Assembly (NCBI RefSeq): GCF_001429395.1
Contig: NZ_LMJT01000023.1
Coordinates: 141,631-205,630, forward strand
Direction: 5' to 3'
Source: Allobosea sp. Root381
GTDB taxonomy: Bacteria; Pseudomonadota; Alphaproteobacteria; Rhizobiales; Beijerinckiaceae
DNA length: 64,000 nucleotides
Shown: piece after piece, positions 1 to 8,109 of the stretch
How positions within the stretch are numbered: position 1 is the stretch's first letter
Layout of the letters: each line of letters begins with the position of its first letter
The notes under the pieces: model-generated
Database searches by the model: none
What the model was told of the DNA's origin: nothing
Seen by the model: the letters and a program-made list of their open reading frames with translations, nothing else
Program-made: the position numbers and the translations under genes

Positions 1-1557
1 GCCCAGCTTGTAGAAGAAGCCGTGCTTCTCGTTCGGGTCATGCTTCTTGTGCGGCTTGAGCAGCACCGCCGACATCGCCGGCGACAGCGTCAGCGAGACG
101 AAGCAGGAGATCGCCGTCGAGGCCGCGATCGTGACCGCGAACTGCTGGTAGAAGGTGCCCTGCAGGCCGCTGATGAAGGCGGTCGGGATGAACACCGCGC
201 AGAGCACGAGCGCGATCGCCAGCAGTGCGCCGCCGACTTCGTCCATCGTCTTGTGCGCGGCCTCCGACGGCGACAGGCCCTGCGCCAGATAGCGCTCGAC
301 GTTCTCCACCACCACGATCGCGTCGTCGACGACGATGCCGATCGCCAGAACGAGCGCGAGCAGCGAGATCGTGTTGAACGAGATGCCGACGGCGCTCATC
401 ACCAGGAAGGTGCCGACCAGCGAGACCGGGATCGCGACGATCGGGATGATCGCGGCGCGCCAGGTCTGCAGGAACAGGATCACCACGACCACGACGAGCA
501 GCACCGCCTCGAGCAGCGTGCGCACGACGGCGTCCACCGACTCGCCGATGAACTCGGTCGGATTGTAGATGATGCGGTGCTCGAGGCCGACCGGGAACTG
601 CTCCGACATCCGCTTCATCGTCGAGATCAGCGCATCCGAAGTCGCAAGCGCATTCGAGCCCGGCCGCTGGAAGACGCCGATGGCGACGGTGTTCTCGTTA
701 TCGAGATAGGCGTTGCTGGTGTAGTCCTGCGAGCCGAGTTCGACGCGGGCGATGTCGCGGACGCGGATGGTGCCGCCATCGGCGTCCGAACGGACGACGA
801 TGTTCTCGAACTCGGAGACGTCGGTCAGGCGGCCGAGCGTGTTGACCGAGAGCTGGAAGGCTTCGTCCGACTTTGCCGGCGGCTGGTTCAGTGCGCCCGC
901 CGCAACCTGGACGTTCGCCGCCCTGAGGGCCGCGACCACATCGCCTGCCGTCAGGTTGCGTGCCGCGACCTTGGCGGGGTCGAGCCAGATCCGCATCGAG
1001 AAGTCGCGCGCGCCGAAGACCTGCACGTCGCCGACGCCATCGACGCGGGTGAGCACGTCCTTCACGTAGAGCGAGGCGTAGTTGGAGATGTATTGCGCGT
1101 CGCGCGAGCCGTCCGGCGAGATCATGTTGATGACCATCAGGAAGTCGGGCGAGGCCTTGCGCGTCTGCAGGCCGAGCTGGCGCACCTCCTGCGGCAGGCG
1201 CGGCTCGGCTGCCGAGACGCGGTTCTGCACCAGCACCTGCGCCTGGTCGATGTCGACGCCGGCCTTGAACACCACGTTGATCGTCACCCGACCGTCACCG
1301 GTCGATTGCGAGGTGATGTAGAGCATGTCGTCGACGCCGTTGACCTCCTGCTCGATCGGCGTCGCCACCGTGGCGGCGACGACCTCGGCCGAGGCGCCGG
1401 GATAGGTCGCGGTGATCGAGACGGTCGGCGGCGCGATCTCGGGGTATTCCGAGATCGGCAGCGAACGCTGGGCGATGGCGCCGGCGATCGTCAGCAGCAC
1501 CGAAAGCACGGTGGCGAAGATCGGCCGGTCGATGAAGAAATGGGCGAAGCGGAACAT
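1..1557 (-). CDS. RND (HAE1) multidrug efflux permease, N-terminal part
   Basis: Inner-membrane pump subunit of a tripartite resistance-nodulation-division drug efflux system (AcrB/MexF type), driven by proton motive force. The reading frame runs leftward from ATG 1557 and is still open at base 1, giving 519 residues, about half of the usual 1040. The start MFRFAHFFIDRPIFA is the typical RND N-terminus with TM1 at about residues 10-30. The periplasmic porter region follows. TM4 carries the adjacent Asp pair (IGIVVDDAIVVVENVER, about residues 407-408) used for proton relay. It follows the adaptor gene at 1677-2831 after 119 bases on the same strand, so the two form an operon. No outer-membrane channel gene or adjacent regulator is in the window. 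Confidence 0.95.
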   Translation of the reverse strand, partial: MFRFAHFFIDRPIFATVLSVLLTIAGAIAQRSLPISEYPEIAPPTVSITATYPGASAEVVAATVATPIEQEVNGVDDMLYITSQSTGDGRVTINVVFKAGVDIDQAQVLVQNRVSAAEPRLPQEVRQLGLQTRKASPDFLMVINMISPDGSRDAQYISNYASLYVKDVLTRVDGVGDVQVFGARDFSMRIWLDPAKVAARNLTAGDVVAALRAANVQVAAGALNQPPAKSDEAFQLSVNTLGRLTDVSEFENIVVRSDADGGTIRVRDIARVELGSQDYTSNAYLDNENTVAIGVFQRPGSNALATSDALISTMKRMSEQFPVGLEHRIIYNPTEFIGESVDAVVRTLLEAVLLVVVVVILFLQTWRAAIIPIVAIPVSLVGTFLVMSAVGISFNTISLLALVLAIGIVVDDAIVVVENVERYLAQGLSPSEAAHKTMDEVGGALLAIALVLCAVFIPTAFISGLQGTFYQQFAVTIAASTAISCFVSLTLSPAMSAVLLKPHKKHDPNEKHGFFYKLG

Positions 1558-1676
1558 GGAAATGTCCTGTCCGGGGAAATAGCGGGCGGGCGCCTAAGCG
1601 CGCGTGATCGGAAAATCAGGCCTCGCACGGCCCGGGAGCGGGCACCGGCCTCAGGCGAGGCCGGTGCGGAATTCGT

Positions 1677-2831
1677 TCATTTCGAGGTCGCGACCTTGAT
1701 CTCGCCCGGCTGGGGCGTGACCGCGACGCCGGGGCGGACCATCGGATTGGCGCTGCCGCCGACGATTACCTTGTCCTCGACGGTCAGGCCGGAGCGGATC
1801 ACCCGCAGGCCCTCGCTGATCGGCCCGAGCACGACGGGCTTCGGCACGACCTTGTTCTCGGCGCCGACCGTCAGCACGATCTTGCTGGCCTGGTCCGAGA
1901 CGATGACGGTGTCAGGCACGAGCAGCGCGTCCGCTTCACCGGCGAAGAAGCGCAGGCGGCCGAACACGCCGGGTGTCAGCAGCTGGTTCTTGTTCTCGAA
2001 CACGGCCCGGCCGCGGATGGTGGCGGAGCGCGCGTTCAGCGCGTTGTCGAAGAAGTTGACCCGGCCGCGACGACCCCATTCGGTCTCGTCCGAGAGCCGC
2101 ACCTCGACCAGGGTCCCGCTGTCCCTGCTGGCATCCTCGCGCAGATTGGCCAGGCGGGCGTAGCGCAGGAAATCCGCCTCCGAGATGTCGAAGGTGAAGT
2201 AGATCGGCGCGACTGCGACGATGGTCGTGAGCAGCGTCGCGCCCGACTGGCCGCCAGCGATCAGGTTGCCCGGGTCGACGCGACGGTTCGAAATGCGGCC
2301 GGCGAGGGGCGCGCGCAGCTCGGTCCATTCGAGGTTGAGCTCGGCGGTCTTGAGATTGGCCTCCGCACCCTGCTGCGCGCCGATGGCGCTGTTCAGGTTG
2401 GCGCGGCGCTGGTCGACGTCGCGGGCCGTGATCGTGCGGTTGGCGGTCAACCCCTCGGCGCGCTCGACCTCGCTCTGCGACAGCTCCACCTGCGCCTTGG
2501 CGCGGGCGACTTCGGCACGGGCGACATCGACGGCCAGCTTGTAGGGGCGCTGATCGATGGTAAAGAGCAGATCGCCCTTCTGGACGAGCGAGCCGTCCAG
2601 GAAGTGCACCTGCTCGATGAAGCCGGAAACGCGGGCGCGGACTTCGACCTGCTCGCTGGCCTCGAAGCGGCCGGTGTACTCGTCCCAGTTGGTGATGCGC
2701 TTGGCGAGGGGGCTGGCGACCTGGACCGGCGGAGCCGGCGGCGCTCCCTGGGCGGCGGCGTCGAGCGCGGCGAGGCCGGTCGACGCGGTGAAAGCGGCGA
2801 GCACCAGACCGATGAAACGGCTGCGTGGCAT
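1677..2831 (-). CDS. RND efflux periplasmic adaptor (membrane fusion protein)
   Basis: Periplasmic adaptor joining the RND pump to an outer-membrane channel. I start it at ATG 2831 (384 residues, MPRSRFIGLVLAAF), because a signal peptide with an AAAQG cleavage region begins there and GGAG lies nine bases upstream; an earlier in-frame ATG would add a basic leader before the signal. The family order is visible: barrel-sandwich half (EYTGRFEASEQVEVRARVSG), coiled-coil hairpin at about 90-165, second lipoyl half (LRAPLAGRISNRRVDPGN), then beta-barrel and membrane-proximal domain. It is the first gene of the efflux operon. A TTGACA at 2913-2918 (minus strand) could be its -35, but I see no convincing -10. 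No TetR-type repressor is next to it. Confidence 0.93.
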   Translation of the reverse strand: MPRSRFIGLVLAAFTASTGLAALDAAAQGAPPAPPVQVASPLAKRITNWDEYTGRFEASEQVEVRARVSGFIEQVHFLDGSLVQKGDLLFTIDQRPYKLAVDVARAEVARAKAQVELSQSEVERAEGLTANRTITARDVDQRRANLNSAIGAQQGAEANLKTAELNLEWTELRAPLAGRISNRRVDPGNLIAGGQSGATLLTTIVAVAPIYFTFDISEADFLRYARLANLREDASRDSGTLVEVRLSDETEWGRRGRVNFFDNALNARSATIRGRAVFENKNQLLTPGVFGRLRFFAGEADALLVPDTVIVSDQASKIVLTVGAENKVVPKPVVLGPISEGLRVIRSGLTVEDKVIVGGSANPMVRPGVAVTPQPGEIKVATSK

Positions 2832-3106
2832 GACGGAACTCCGAATGGCTGGGCCGGCGCGACCATGACGGCGCGGCAACCTTTGGCGCAAGAAGGATAC
2901 AGTAGTGACGAATGTCAATAACCATCACCCGTCATCGTTCGTGAATTTGCTTCCGATAGGCCATATTCCCGTCAACCGGTTGCAGGAACGCAACGGCAGT
3001 GCACAATTGAGGCGGCGGGCTGCGGCCCCCTGATGGGCCACGGTGCTTGCCGCACGCTCGCCGACATCGTAACCCGTAAGCGACCACCGCAGCCGGAAGA
3101 CGACAG

Positions 3107-4588
3107 ATGAACGCGCATGCCCGCCCCGCCGACCCGAAAAAGCTGATCAAGGGCGCGACCGGCGACTGGGAGATCGTGATCGGCATGGAAATCCATGCCC
3201 AGGTCACCTCCAACGCCAAGCTGTTCTCGGGCGCCGCGACCGGCTTCGGAGCCGAGCCGAACGCGCATGTCAGCCTCGTCGATGCGGCCATGCCCGGCAT
3301 GCTGCCCGTCATCAACGCCGAATGCGTCCGTCAGGCGGTGCGCACCGGGCTCGGCCTCAACGCCCAGATCAACAACCGCTCGGTCTTCGACCGCAAGAAC
3401 TACTTCTACCCTGATCTGCCCCAGGGTTACCAGATCAGCCAGTACAAAAGCCCGATCGTCGGCGAGGGCGAGATCGTGGTCGATCTCTCGCCGACCGAGC
3501 AGATCACCGTTGGCATCGAGCGGCTGCATCTCGAGCAGGACGCCGGCAAGTCGATCCACGACCAGCATCCGACGATGAGCTTCGTCGACCTCAACCGCTC
3601 CGGCGTGGCGCTGATGGAGATCGTCTCGCGGCCCGATCTGCGCTCCGCCGACGAGGCCAAGGCCTATGTCTCAAAGCTGCGCACCATCCTGCGCTATCTC
3701 GGCACCTGCGACGGCGACATGGAGAAGGGCAACCTGCGCGCCGACGTCAACGTCTCCGTCCGCAAGCCCGGCGAAGAACTCGGCACGCGCTGCGAGATCA
3801 AGAACGTCAACTCGATTCGCTTCATCGGCCAGGCGGTCGAGACCGAGGCACGCCGCCAGATCGGCATCATCGAGGATGGCGGCACCATCGACCAGGAGAC
3901 GCGCCTCTACGATCCGGCCAAGGGCGAGACGCGCTCGATGCGCTCGAAGGAGGAGGCGCACGACTATCGCTACTTCCCCGACCCGGACCTGCTGCCGCTC
4001 GAATTCGACGATGCCTTCGTCGAGGGGCTCAAGGCCGGGCTGCCGGAGCTGCCGGACGGAAAGAAGGCCCGCTTCATCGCCGAATACGGTCTTTCGCCCT
4101 ATGACGCGTCGGTGCTCGTCGCCGAGCGCGAGCAGGCGGACTACTTCGAGGCGGTCGCGAAAGGCCGCGACGGCAAAGCCGCCGCCAACTGGGTGATCAA
4201 CGAGCTGTTCGGCCGCCTCAACAAGGAAGGCCAGGACGTCACGACGTCCCCGGTCTCCGCCGTGCAGCTTGGCGGACTCGTCGACCTGATCGGCGAAGGC
4301 GTGATCTCGGGCCGCATCGCCAAGGATCTGTTCGAGATCCTCTGGACCGAAGGCGGCGACCCGCGCCAGATCGTCGAGGCCCGCGGCATGAAGCAGGTCA
4401 CCGACACCGGCGCCATCGAGAAGGCAGTCGACGAGCTGATTGCCGCAAACCCCGACAAGGTCGAGCAGGTCAAGGCCAAGCCCACCATGCTGGGCTGGTT
4501 CGTCGGCCAGGCGATGAAGGCCTCGGGCGGCAAGGCCAACCCGCAGGCGCTGAACGAAATCCTGAAGAAGAAGCTCGGCATCGAGTGA
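3107..4588 (+). CDS. gatB: Asp/Glu-tRNA amidotransferase subunit B
   Basis: Subunit B of the GatCAB complex, which converts Glu-tRNA(Gln) or Asp-tRNA(Asn) to the amidated form using ammonia delivered from GatA. The 493 residues match full-length GatB. The N-terminal kinase-like domain opens with [12 protein letters not shown] and contains [14 protein letters not shown] and [15 protein letters not shown]. The C-terminal helical YqeY-like tRNA-binding domain ends in [10 protein letters not shown]. gatC and gatA are not in this window, so they are encoded elsewhere, which is common in alphaproteobacteria. It is divergent from the efflux operon, and a GNAT gene starts four bases after its stop, suggesting co-transcription. 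Confidence 0.97.
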   Translation: MNAHARPADPKKLIKGATGDWEIVIGMEIHAQVTSNAKLFSGAATGFGAEPNAHVSLVDAAMPGMLPVINAECVRQAVRTGLGLNAQINNRSVFDRKNYFYPDLPQGYQISQYKSPIVGEGEIVVDLSPTEQITVGIERLHLEQDAGKSIHDQHPTMSFVDLNRSGVALMEIVSRPDLRSADEAKAYVSKLRTILRYLGTCDGDMEKGNLRADVNVSVRKPGEELGTRCEIKNVNSIRFIGQAVETEARRQIGIIEDGGTIDQETRLYDPAKGETRSMRSKEEAHDYRYFPDPDLLPLEFDDAFVEGLKAGLPELPDGKKARFIAEYGLSPYDASVLVAEREQADYFEAVAKGRDGKAAANWVINELFGRLNKEGQDVTTSPVSAVQLGGLVDLIGEGVISGRIAKDLFEILWTEGGDPRQIVEARGMKQVTDTGAIEKAVDELIAANPDKVEQVKAKPTMLGWFVGQAMKASGGKANPQALNEILKKKLGIE

Positions 4589-4592
4589 GCAT

Positions 4593-5099
4593 GTGACGCC
4601 AGACGGTCTGATCATCCGAGACGCCGAGACCGCCGACCTTGCGGCGGTACGGGCTCTTCTGGTCGATACCTGGCACGCCACCTATGACGGCATCTATGGC
4701 TGGCGGCGCGTCGCCGAGATTTCCAATGCCTGGCATTCGCTGGAGAACCTGACGGCCCAGCTCGGGCGCGAGAGCGGCGTCTTCCTGGTGGCGCTGACCG
4801 GCGACAAGATCATCGCGACCTCCTCGGCCCGCATCGAACAGGACCGGGCGGCGATGCTGACCCGGCTCTACGTGCTTCCGCCATGGCAGGGCATCGGCGT
4901 GGGCCGGACGCTGCTGCAGGTCACGCTCGCCTGCTTTCCGCAGGCGCCTGTGGCGCGGCTCGAGGTCGAGAGCCAGAACGAGGCCGCGATCGCCTTCTAT
5001 GAGCGCATGGGCTTCTTCCTGCAGCGCCAGGCCCGCTTCGACGGCCGCGACGACACCCCCAACACCTTGCTGATGGCGAGGCGGCTCTTCGCGGAATGA
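4593..5099 (+). CDS. GNAT-family N-acetyltransferase
   Basis: Predicted acetyl-CoA-dependent N-acetyltransferase of 168 residues; substrate unknown. It starts with GTG at 4593, four bases after the gatB stop, so expression is probably coupled to gatB. The GNAT motif A acetyl-CoA loop is RLYVLPPWQGIGVGRTLL (about residues 90-107), and motif B is NEAAIAFYERMGF near residue 130. The RimI-like layout would fit modification of a protein N-terminus or a small molecule, but nothing in the sequence fixes the target. A second, only distantly similar GNAT gene follows after 43 bases. Confidence 0.88.
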   Translation: MTPDGLIIRDAETADLAAVRALLVDTWHATYDGIYGWRRVAEISNAWHSLENLTAQLGRESGVFLVALTGDKIIATSSARIEQDRAAMLTRLYVLPPWQGIGVGRTLLQVTLACFPQAPVARLEVESQNEAAIAFYERMGFFLQRQARFDGRDDTPNTLLMARRLFAE

Positions 5100-5142
5100 C
5101 GGGCGTGGCCGAGATCGTTTCGCATTCGGGAACAGGACTGTA

Positions 5143-5631
5143 ATGGGCATAGCGAACGTTGACGCCGCGGGCATCGTCATCCGCCGGGCCCGTCGCGAGG
5201 ATGTGGCGCGCATCGCCACCCTGATCATGCTGGGGGCACCGCAGCAGCGGAAGTCGGCTGCGGAGATCGCGGCGGAAACCCGCGACCCGGCCTATCTGGC
5301 GGCTTTCACCGAGGTGGATGCATCGCCGCACAATACGCTGTTCGTGGCGGAGCAGGCGGGGGAGGTGATCGGCACCTTCCAGGTCACGCTGATCCCGGGC
5401 CTCGCGGCGCGCGGGCGCAAGCGGGCCAAGTTCGAGAGCGTCCATGTCGCGCCGGAGTGCCGCGGGCAGGGCATCGGCGCGGTGATGATCCGGCATGCGC
5501 TCGCCTTCGCGCGGGAGCGCGGGGCGGGGCTGGCCGAGCTGACCTCCCACAACGACCGGCGTGACGCGCACCGGTTCTATGTTCGCCTCGGCTTCGAGCA
5601 GAGTCATCAGGGATTCAAGATAGCGCTCTGA
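5143..5631 (+). CDS. GNAT-family N-acetyltransferase
   Basis: Second acetyltransferase in tandem, 162 residues, substrate unknown. Motif A reads VAPECRGQGIGAVMIRHAL (about residues 103-121), and the motif B helix reads NDRRDAHRFYVRLGF near the C-terminus. Its N-terminal half (IVIRRARREDVARIATLI) is the standard GNAT beta1-alpha1 region. Identity to the preceding GNAT looks limited to the fold motifs, so I do not read the pair as a recent duplication. It is probably the last gene of the gatB transcript, as 131 bases separate it from the GST gene. Confidence 0.88.
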   Translation: MGIANVDAAGIVIRRARREDVARIATLIMLGAPQQRKSAAEIAAETRDPAYLAAFTEVDASPHNTLFVAEQAGEVIGTFQVTLIPGLAARGRKRAKFESVHVAPECRGQGIGAVMIRHALAFARERGAGLAELTSHNDRRDAHRFYVRLGFEQSHQGFKIAL

Positions 5632-5762
5632 GGCCGTTTCGGCCTTCGCGCAGCAGAAGCCTCTGCAAACGGACTGCGCAGCCCGATCGACCCCCTTTCT
5701 CGCATCGCGGAAGAAGCCTACAAATCGCTCCCCATCGTCTGCCGAGTCACCGGAAGCAGCCC

Positions 5763-6470
5763 ATGCCCGCCAACCAGACCAAGCCGATCGAACTCTACTA
5801 TTGGCCCACGCCGAACGGCTGGAAGATCAGCATCATGCTGGAGGAGTGCGGGCTGCCGTACAACCTCGTCCCGGTGAACATCGGCAAGGGCGACCAGTTC
5901 AAGCCGGAGTTCCTGGCGATCTCGCCCAATAACCGCATGCCGGCCATCGTCGATCCGGAAGGGCCGGATGGCAGGCCGATCTCGGTCTTCGAATCGGGGG
6001 CGATCCTGCAATATCTCGGGCGCAAGACCGGGATGTTCTATCCGGCCGAGGAGCGCGCCCGTGTCGGGGTCGACGAATGGCTGTTCTGGCAGATGGGCGG
6101 CTTCGGCCCGATGCTCGGCCAGACCCACCATTTCCGGCTCTACGCGCCGGAGAAGATCCCTTACGCGGTCGAGCGCTACACCAACGAGGCCAACCGCCTG
6201 TACGGCGTTTTGAACAAGCGCCTGGAGGGCCGCGACTATATCTGCGGCGCCTATTCGATCGCCGACATGGCCTGCATCGGCTGGGCCAAGGGCTGGGAGA
6301 AGCAGGGCCAGGACCTCAAGCAGTTCCCGAATGTCGCGCGCTGGCTCGAGACGATGCTGGCGCGCCCCGCGGTGCTGCGCGGCATCAAGGTCGGCGAATC
6401 GCTGCGCAATCCGGCCGGCATCAGCACGCCCGAGGAGAAGGCGATCCTGTTCGGCCAGAAGGCGCGCTGA
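5763..6470 (+). CDS. Glutathione S-transferase, YfcG/YghU (nu-class) type
   Basis: Predicted glutathione-dependent disulfide-bond oxidoreductase of the nu class. The 235 residues show the N-terminal thioredoxin fold with the class-typical Thr-Pro-Asn-Gly active-site motif (YWPTPNGWKISIMLEE, residues 13-28) in place of Tyr, Ser or Cys, then cis-Pro (NRMPAIVDP) and ESGAILQYLG for glutathione gamma-glutamyl binding. The helical C-domain contains GAYSIADMACIGW. E. coli YfcG has this TPN layout and reduces disulfides using two glutathiones. It stands alone between the GNAT pair and ndk. Confidence 0.92.
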   Translation: MPANQTKPIELYYWPTPNGWKISIMLEECGLPYNLVPVNIGKGDQFKPEFLAISPNNRMPAIVDPEGPDGRPISVFESGAILQYLGRKTGMFYPAEERARVGVDEWLFWQMGGFGPMLGQTHHFRLYAPEKIPYAVERYTNEANRLYGVLNKRLEGRDYICGAYSIADMACIGWAKGWEKQGQDLKQFPNVARWLETMLARPAVLRGIKVGESLRNPAGISTPEEKAILFGQKAR

Positions 6471-6572
6471 GCCGCTGTGGCGGGCGAGCCTTGTGGGGCG
6501 GGGAGGGCGCGGCTATAAGCGCGCCGCATTCCCCCGAATTTCCCCAAGGCAAATTCTCGTTAGGATTCCCCG

Positions 6573-6995
6573 ATGGCTGTTCAGCGTACCTTCTCCATTC
6601 TCAAGCCCGACGCGACGCGGCGCAATCTCACCGGCGCGGTCAACGCGGTCATCGAGAAGGCGGGCCTTCGCATCGTCGCGCAGAAGCGCATCCAGATGAC
6701 CAAGGGCCAGGCCGAGACCTTCTATGCGGTCCACTCGGCGCGTCCCTTCTTCGGCGAACTCGTCGAGTTCATGACCTCCGGCCCGGTCGTGGTCCAGGTT
6801 CTCGAGGGCGAGGACGGCATCGCGAAGTATCGCGACGTGATGGGCGCCACCAACCCGGCCAACGCCGCCGAGGGCACTATCCGCAAGCTGTTCGCCGAGT
6901 CGGTCGGCGAGAACACCGTGCATGGCTCGGATGCGCCGGAGACGGCTGCCGTCGAGATCGCCCAGTTCTTCGCGGGCAACGAGATCGTCGGCTGA
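6573..6995 (+). CDS. ndk: Nucleoside diphosphate kinase
   Basis: Transfers the gamma phosphate of ATP to nucleoside diphosphates through a phosphohistidine. The 140 residues are a complete Ndk. The start is [17 protein letters not shown], and the catalytic His lies in [12 protein letters not shown] at about residue 117. The ATG at 6573 follows a purine-rich stretch (TAGGATTCCCCG). A strong intrinsic terminator follows 25 bases after the stop (7021-7051), so ndk ends its transcription unit and faces the convergent MipA-like gene. Confidence 0.98.
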   Translation: MAVQRTFSILKPDATRRNLTGAVNAVIEKAGLRIVAQKRIQMTKGQAETFYAVHSARPFFGELVEFMTSGPVVVQVLEGEDGIAKYRDVMGATNPANAAEGTIRKLFAESVGENTVHGSDAPETAAVEIAQFFAGNEIVG

Positions 6996-7020
6996 TTTCA
7001 GCCGGTCGCTGAAAATCAGA

Positions 7021-7051
7021 AAGGCGGGCCGGTTTCCGGCCCGCCTTTTTT
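7021..7051 (+). terminator. Intrinsic terminator of ndk
   Basis: A perfect 12-bp stem (7021-7032 with 7036-7047, AAGGCGGGCCGG and its complement) around a TTT loop, running into six Ts at 7046-7051. It begins 25 bases after the ndk stop codon. Confidence 0.93.
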
Positions 7052-7062
7052 GTTTCGGATCT

Positions 7063-7097
7063 CCAATGAAGGCCGGGGCCAGCCCGGCCTTCATTGG
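7063..7097. repeat. 15-bp inverted repeat between convergent genes
   Basis: Arms 7063-7077 and 7083-7097 are perfect complements (CCAATGAAGGCCGGG) with a five-base loop and no T tract on either strand. It sits between the ndk terminator and the stop of the convergent MipA-like gene. It may slow read-through or stabilise an mRNA 3' end for the minus-strand gene. Confidence 0.7.
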
Positions 7098-7102
7098 CCG
7101 CT

Positions 7103-7948
7103 TCAGAGACCGCCCAGGGAATAATTCGACCCGGTATCGAAGGAGTAGCTCGCGGAGAGGCCGATCGTGACCGAATTGCGCGAACCGTACGGCCTGACGA
7201 TCGGCGAGCGCGTGGCGTCGCCGATGAGACGCTTGTACTCGACATAGGCCGTCGTCTTGAGATTTTCGGACCAGTGATAGGTCAGCTGCCCCAGCGCGCC
7301 GACCGAATGCACGCCGGTATTGAAGCGCTGCAGCAGGCCGCCCGTGCCGGGCTGGGCGCCGGTGGTTCCGAAATAGGTGCGGACATAGTCGGCCGAGGCG
7401 ATCCGCATGCGCGGGCCGGCGCCGATGGTCCAGGCGCCGATATTGGAGAAGGCGTCGAGCTTGAAATCGGCGACGACGCCGTCATGAGCGACGACGCCGC
7501 GGCGCACGTCGGCGCGGGCACGCAACCACGAGGTCGGATAGAATTCGACGAAGCCGCCGGCCTCGGCGCCGAACTTGGTCGCGGGCACCGCGACCAGCGC
7601 CGGATTAACCGAGGCGCTGCGCTTCCAGAGCAGGTCGCCCGAGAAGCCGATCCGCCAGCCCTGGCCGGAGAAGACGCCGATGCTCAGCATCGCATCGTCC
7701 TCGGCGGCCCACCAGGTGCTCTTCAAGCCCCGGCCCAGCGAAATGATCGGCCTCGCACGGAATACGTAGTCGTCCGAGCCGGTATAGTCGGGCTGATGAC
7801 GAACTCCGGCACCGAGCGTAAGGTACCAGTTCTGGGCCGATTGCGGGGAGGTGAGGGTGGTGTAGTCGGGTGATTGAGCCAGAGCCCGATCAGGCGACGA
7901 CAATACAAGGCAGGCGCCGAGGCCTGCCAGGAACGCTACGCTACGCAT
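7103..7948 (-). CDS. MipA/OmpV-family outer-membrane protein
   Basis: Predicted outer-membrane beta-barrel of the MipA/OmpV family (scaffold or porin-like; exact role varies between species). I start at ATG 7948 (281 residues), because GGAG precedes it and a signal peptide (MRSVAFLAGLGACLVLSS, ending near ALAQ) begins there. The mature part opens with NWYLTLGAGVRHQPDYTGSD, the family hallmark, and continues with alternating strands to a terminal aromatic/hydrophobic strand (TIGLSASYSFDTGSNY). It is divergent from the molybdopterin oxidoreductase gene across 161 bases and convergent with ndk. Confidence 0.88.
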   Translation of the reverse strand: MRSVAFLAGLGACLVLSSPDRALAQSPDYTTLTSPQSAQNWYLTLGAGVRHQPDYTGSDDYVFRARPIISLGRGLKSTWWAAEDDAMLSIGVFSGQGWRIGFSGDLLWKRSASVNPALVAVPATKFGAEAGGFVEFYPTSWLRARADVRRGVVAHDGVVADFKLDAFSNIGAWTIGAGPRMRIASADYVRTYFGTTGAQPGTGGLLQRFNTGVHSVGALGQLTYHWSENLKTTAYVEYKRLIGDATRSPIVRPYGSRNSVTIGLSASYSFDTGSNYSLGGL

Positions 7949-8109
7949 CAACTCAAACTCCGGCGCAGACGCGCCTTTCACGACATGGTCCAGGCAAAGT
8001 GAAGCATTAGGATTAACCGGAAGTTGATGATCGGAGAGCGGTACGGGCAGTGTCGGGCCGCCAGCTTGAAATGCGGGCCGGACGGGAACGCATTCCCCTT
8101 TGTTGAGCC

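Noticed and set aside
2832-3106. Operator for an efflux-pump repressor
   Set aside because: A TTGACA is visible on the minus strand and partial repeats of ACGAA occur, but no clear dyad or adjacent regulator supports an operator call.
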